Positions 60,428-64,000 of a stretch of DNA of 64,000 bases are shown here, in pieces. Position 1 is the stretch's first letter; the number at the start of each line of letters is the position of its first letter. The stretch covers positions 62,001 to 126,000 of the forward strand of contig NZ_QFFG01000004.1 of NCBI RefSeq assembly GCF_003129485.1, read 5' to 3'. This DNA comes from Polaribacter aquimarinus. GTDB taxonomy: Bacteria; Bacteroidota; Bacteroidia; Flavobacteriales; Flavobacteriaceae. The translations under genes and the position numbers were made by a program. The notes below the pieces were generated by a model. That model did no database searches, was not told the DNA's origin, and saw nothing but the letters and a program-made list of their open reading frames with translations.

Positions 60428-61621
60428 TTATCCTAAAACTTCACTTACTTTATCAGCAGCTTCTTGAAATTCAGTAGCAGAAATAATTTCCATTCCAGAG
60501 TTGTCAATTAATTCTTTTGCTTCCACAGCATTTGTTCCTTGCAAACGACAAATAATAGGTACTGTAATTTTATCACCCATATTTTTATAAGCATCTACAA
60601 CACCTTGTGCAACTCTATCACAACGAACAATACCTCCAAAAATGTTCACTAAAATTGCTTTTACATTAGGATCTTTTAAAATGATACCAAAAGCAGTTTC
60701 TACTCTTTGTGCATCAGCAGTACCACCAACATCTAAAAAGTTTGCAGGCTCACCTCCAGATTCTTTAATTAAATCCATAGTTCCCATTGCTAAACCTGCT
60801 CCATTTACCATACAACCAACGTTACCATCTAAATCTACATAGTTTAACCCTGCAGCTTTCGCTTCAACTTCAATGGGGTTTTCTTCTCTTAAATCACGCA
60901 TAGCTGCATAATCTCTGTGTCTGTATAATGCATTTTCATCTAGCGAAACTTTAGCATCTACTGCCATAATTTTATCATCAGAAGTTTTTAAAACAGGATT
61001 AATCTCAAACATAGAAGAATCAGATTTAATATAAGCTGTATATAAAGCTGTTACAAATTTTGTCATTTCTTTGAAAGCAACTCCAGATAAACCTAAATTA
61101 AACGCAATTTTACGTGCTTGGAAAGGCATAATACCTAATAAAGGGTCTATTTCTTCAGTAAATATTAAATGCGGAGTTTCTTCTGCCACAGTTTCGATAT
61201 CCATTCCACCTTCTGTAGAGTACATAATCATATTTTTACCTGTTGCTCTGTTTAATAAAACCGACATATAATATTCTTCTGGTTCAGAGTCTCCAGGATA
61301 ATATACATCTTCTGCCACTAAAACTTGATGCACTTTTTTTCCTTCAGCAGAAGTTTGCGGTGTAATTAGCATCATTCCAATAATATCATTAGCAATGCTT
61401 TCTACCTCTTGTAAGTTTTTAGCTAACTTAACTCCTCCTCCTTTTCCACGTCCACCTGCATGAACTTGCGCTTTAATAACGTGCCAACCTGTACCTGTTT
61501 CTGCAGTTAATTGTTTAGCTGCATCTACAGCTTCTTTGTGGTTGCTTGCAACAATTCCGCGTTGAATTCTAACACCAAAACTGCTTAAAATTTCTTTTCC
61601 TTGATATTCGTGTAAGTTCAT
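60428..61621 (-). CDS. sucC: Succinyl-CoA ligase (ADP-forming) beta subunit
   Basis: 397 aa from the ATG at 61621 (MNLHEYQGKEILSSFGV, the family opening; 12 upstream in-frame residues are not part of it). It is the ATP-grasp subunit of the TCA enzyme that makes ATP from succinyl-CoA with SucD. QVHAGGRGKGGGVKLA is the nucleotide-binding region, ALYRHRDYAAMRD and NYVDLDGNVGCMVNGAGLAM lead to the C-terminal flavodoxin-like domain with FLDVGGTA and NIFGGIVRCD. The sucD gene is not adjacent here. A -7 element lies at 61647-61654. Confidence 0.95.
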   Translation of the reverse strand: MNLHEYQGKEILSSFGVRIQRGIVASNHKEAVDAAKQLTAETGTGWHVIKAQVHAGGRGKGGGVKLAKNLQEVESIANDIIGMMLITPQTSAEGKKVHQVLVAEDVYYPGDSEPEEYYMSVLLNRATGKNMIMYSTEGGMDIETVAEETPHLIFTEEIDPLLGIMPFQARKIAFNLGLSGVAFKEMTKFVTALYTAYIKSDSSMFEINPVLKTSDDKIMAVDAKVSLDENALYRHRDYAAMRDLREENPIEVEAKAAGLNYVDLDGNVGCMVNGAGLAMGTMDLIKESGGEPANFLDVGGTADAQRVETAFGIILKDPNVKAILVNIFGGIVRCDRVAQGVVDAYKNMGDKITVPIICRLQGTNAVEAKELIDNSGMEIISATEFQEAADKVSEVLG

Positions 61622-61646
61622 GTATATATCTTTTAAAAAACGTTGA

Positions 61647-61654
61647 CAAAAGTA
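61647..61654 (-). promoter_or_regulatory. -7 element TACTTTTG for sucC
   Basis: Minus-strand TAnnTTTG match 25 bases upstream of the ATG at 61621. It lies just outside the in-frame upstream Met codon, whose use it does not exclude. Confidence 0.42.
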
Positions 61655-61862
61655 CAAATTCAGAAATAAAAATTTGCATGGTTTCGATTAAAAAAATAAG
61701 AAAAATAGTTTTAAACATTCTTTAAGAAATATTTAACACCCCAATAATGTAACAGTCTAAATTTTATGATGTCTTTCTTATAATTAACACGATTTTATGA
61801 TTTATCACTATTCAAGATAAATACATTAGCATTGTGTTTACACATAATCAACCAAAAAATAC

Positions 61863-64000
61863 ATGTTTAAAAAAATCTCTTTACTACTGGTAGCATTGTT
61901 TTGCTTGCACCAGTTGTCTGCACAGAACAAAAAAAATCGGAAAACGATTAAAACATCAAGAGTAACAAAAGCACCTAAAATTGATGGTATTCTAAATGAT
62001 GATGCTTGGAAAAATGCTGAAATATGTACCAACTTTGTTATTTTAAGACCTGAAAATGGCGAACTTGTAAAAGATGAATATCAAACTGTTGTTAAAGTAA
62101 TTTATGATGACAATGCCATTTATATTGCTGCTCAAATGAAAGATCCTGATCCTGATGGAATTCCAAAAGAGTTTGCGGTAAGAGATAATTTTAGTATTGC
62201 TGATTTCTTTTTAGTCACCATAAACCCAAATGATGATGGTCAAAATCCATTCGAATTTGTAGTTCAATCTACAGGGAATCAAGCGGACTCAAAAGTTTCT
62301 AATGGACGAGAGGATTTTGATTGGAGTGCAGTTTGGGATAGTGCTGTCTCTACAGATGAACAAGGTTGGAATGTAGAAATGGAAATTCCATACCGTGCAT
62401 TGCGTTTTGCAAATGAACCTGTACAATCTTGGGGTTTTAATTTTCATAGAAGACTTGAAAAATTAAATCAACAACACACTTGGACTCATATAGACAATAC
62501 TGTGGGAAGATGGACACAATACGACGGTTTAATTACCGATTTTAGAGATATTAAACCTCCTACTAGATTAAACCTATACCCTTATGCATCAGCAACTACT
62601 AATACTTTTGAAGGAAATACGCAATTTGATTGGAGTGTAGGAATGGATATTAAATATGGTTTAACAGAAAATTTCACACTTGATGCAACTTTAATTCCAG
62701 ATTTTAGTCAGGTAGGTTTTGATGATGTTGTCTTAAATTTAGGTCCTTTTGAACAGCAATTTAGAGAACAAAGACAATTTTTTACTGAAGGAACAGAGCT
62801 TTTTAATATTGCAAGACTATTTTACTCAAGAAGAATTGGTGCTGCTCCGATTGATCAATTTAATGTTGAAGGAAATCTTACTGCTGATGAAGAAATTATT
62901 AATTCACCCAGTAAAGTTACCATGTTAAATGCGATTAAGGTTTCGGGTAGAACAAAAAAAGGACTAGGAATTGGTTTTTTTAATGCTATAACAGAAAAAA
63001 CAGAAGCTACTATAAAAAATAATAAAACAGGCGAAACAAGAACAGAAGTTACTAGTCCATTTACCAACTTCAATATTCTAGTTTTAGATCAACAATTTAA
63101 TCAAAATTCAACATTGTCATTAATCAATACCAATGTTACAAGAGATGGACGATTTAGAGATGCAAATGTAACTGCTTTAGATTGGCACATAGAAACCAAA
63201 GACAGCAAATATAATGCAGATGGATCTGTAAGAATGAGCAATATTTCTGACGATATAAACAATCCGAATACAGGTTGGACTTTTGACAATAGTTTTGGTT
63301 ACAATTCGGGAAATTGGTTTTGGGAATTAGGTTATAATTTTGAAAACAAAGATTTTAACCCAAATGATTTGGGAATTCTTTTCGGAAACAACGAACAAAC
63401 CATTTATGGAAATATTGGATGGAGAACACTACAGCCCACAAAAAACTTTAATAGAATTTGGGTAAACTCTTATCATAATGCAAATTTTCAACATTTTTCT
63501 GGAGTTTACACTGGTTATCAAACTGGTTTTGGTGGTAGCGCACAGACTAGAAAACGTCTTTCCTTTGGTGCATTTGTAAACTATGGAACAGAAAATAAAG
63601 ATTTCTTTGAACCTAGACAAGGAACGACAAGTGGAATCTTTTTTATACAACCAGAACGAAAGAATATAAACGGTTGGTTTGAAACGAACTCGCAAAAAAA
63701 GTTTGAACTAAGCGGAAATGCTTATTACACTGGTTATTCTAAAAACCCAAAAGAAGGTTATGGATTTGGTTTAGGACTTCGCCAAAGATTTAACAATCAG
63801 TTTTCATTACGTTACAGACTAAATTTTAATAAAACAAATGACGATCAAGGTTATGTAGATGAAGTCGGCAATGATATCATTTTTGGTTTTAGAGATCGTA
63901 AAAATTATACAAATACCATTTCTGGTAGCTATAGTTTTAGTACAAACTCCTCATTATCATTAAGTTTTAGACATTATTGGGAAGCAGTAAACTATAATAG
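61863..64000 (+). CDS. Secreted CBM9-like / DUF5916 outer-membrane protein, N-terminal part
   Basis: At least 712 aa, running off the right edge. A signal peptide (ISLLLVALFCLHQLSAQ) is followed by a CBM9-like beta-sandwich (about 40-210; APKIDGILNDDAWKNAE, YDDNAIYIAAQMKDPDP, GWNVEMEIPYRALRF). Then comes the DUF5916 barrel-like domain (about 225 onward; FTLDATLIPDFSQVGFDD, EQRQFFTEGTELFNI, LFYSRRIG). This combination is common in Bacteroidota and is thought to sit in the outer membrane; the substrate is unproven. The 240-base gap to sucC holds the promoters of both divergent genes; no other feature is seen there. Confidence 0.85.
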   Translation, partial: MFKKISLLLVALFCLHQLSAQNKKNRKTIKTSRVTKAPKIDGILNDDAWKNAEICTNFVILRPENGELVKDEYQTVVKVIYDDNAIYIAAQMKDPDPDGIPKEFAVRDNFSIADFFLVTINPNDDGQNPFEFVVQSTGNQADSKVSNGREDFDWSAVWDSAVSTDEQGWNVEMEIPYRALRFANEPVQSWGFNFHRRLEKLNQQHTWTHIDNTVGRWTQYDGLITDFRDIKPPTRLNLYPYASATTNTFEGNTQFDWSVGMDIKYGLTENFTLDATLIPDFSQVGFDDVVLNLGPFEQQFREQRQFFTEGTELFNIARLFYSRRIGAAPIDQFNVEGNLTADEEIINSPSKVTMLNAIKVSGRTKKGLGIGFFNAITEKTEATIKNNKTGETRTEVTSPFTNFNILVLDQQFNQNSTLSLINTNVTRDGRFRDANVTALDWHIETKDSKYNADGSVRMSNISDDINNPNTGWTFDNSFGYNSGNWFWELGYNFENKDFNPNDLGILFGNNEQTIYGNIGWRTLQPTKNFNRIWVNSYHNANFQHFSGVYTGYQTGFGGSAQTRKRLSFGAFVNYGTENKDFFEPRQGTTSGIFFIQPERKNINGWFETNSQKKFELSGNAYYTGYSKNPKEGYGFGLGLRQRFNNQFSLRYRLNFNKTNDDQGYVDEVGNDIIFGFRDRKNYTNTISGSYSFSTNSSLSLSFRHYWEAVNYN

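Overview
The window is chromosomal DNA of a marine-type flavobacterium (Bacteroidota, Flavobacteriaceae; Polaribacter- or Tenacibaculum-like by gene content and protein style). The DNA is strongly AT-rich. Many genes are preceded by the Bacteroidota -7 element TAnnTTTG rather than a Shine-Dalgarno sequence. TTG starts are frequent. Signature content includes a carotenoid desaturase with a MerR/B12 regulator, TonB-type outer-membrane proteins, a long NusB, a YbbR/YajC/DUF1573 block, a PUR-domain protein and menaquinone genes. It is almost entirely coding. I saw no tRNA, rRNA, CRISPR array, complete IS or prophage, and no gene-free stretch over about 300 bases.

Layout. 1-3200: 5' part of crtI, a CarH-like B12-binding MerR regulator, and a divergent ECF sigma operon. 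3197-6818: threonine aldolase, a tiny membrane protein, a secreted zinc metalloprotease. 6906-12900: prfB, an ArsC-like protein, a TonB-type receptor, a tiny membrane protein, fumC. 12946-16739: a DinB-fold protein and a Wza/Wzc-like polysaccharide export pair whose kinase ends in a Tyr-Gly repeat. 16835-22034: methyltransferase, cobalamin adenosyltransferase, DUF2795 protein, secA. 22152-24279: an ECF sigma / HEAT-repeat / DUF4097 operon. 24405-31700: folE, hisS, yihY-like, a four-helix-bundle gene, a pentapeptide-like protein, nadC, rlmH, an XRE membrane regulator, rdgB. 31781-34790: FecCD-type permease, its ATPase, an M28 peptidase. 34891-36013: a compact block of two unknown genes bounded by attC-like folded sequences. 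36025-45950: DUF1569, holA, an orphan HsdR_N nuclease domain, a GT2, an SRPBCC protein, tsaC, then a minus-strand block (nusB, DUF1573, yajC, YbbR, coaE, histidine kinase, response regulator). 46098-52532: an MsbA-like exporter, PUR protein, menF, a hotdog thioesterase, a pRiA4b-like protein with a tiny basic protein, and an ABC-2 exporter. 52578-64000: uvrB, two tandem paralogous secreted proteins, sucC, and the 5' part of a CBM9/DUF5916 outer-membrane protein.

How parts may work together. The MerR protein keeps the CarH photoreceptor motifs, and copies of TTTGTTTAA sit on the crtI promoter and on its own promoter, so light-controlled carotenoid synthesis is the best reading. The adenosyltransferase at 17661 would make its cofactor, adenosylcobalamin. 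The most unusual structure is the cassette-like block at 34891-36013. Other points of interest are the two paired palindromes in the secA leader, the (Tyr-Gly)10 kinase tail, the tandem paralogs with near-identical ends, and 7- or 8-bp tandem repeats at many gene borders.
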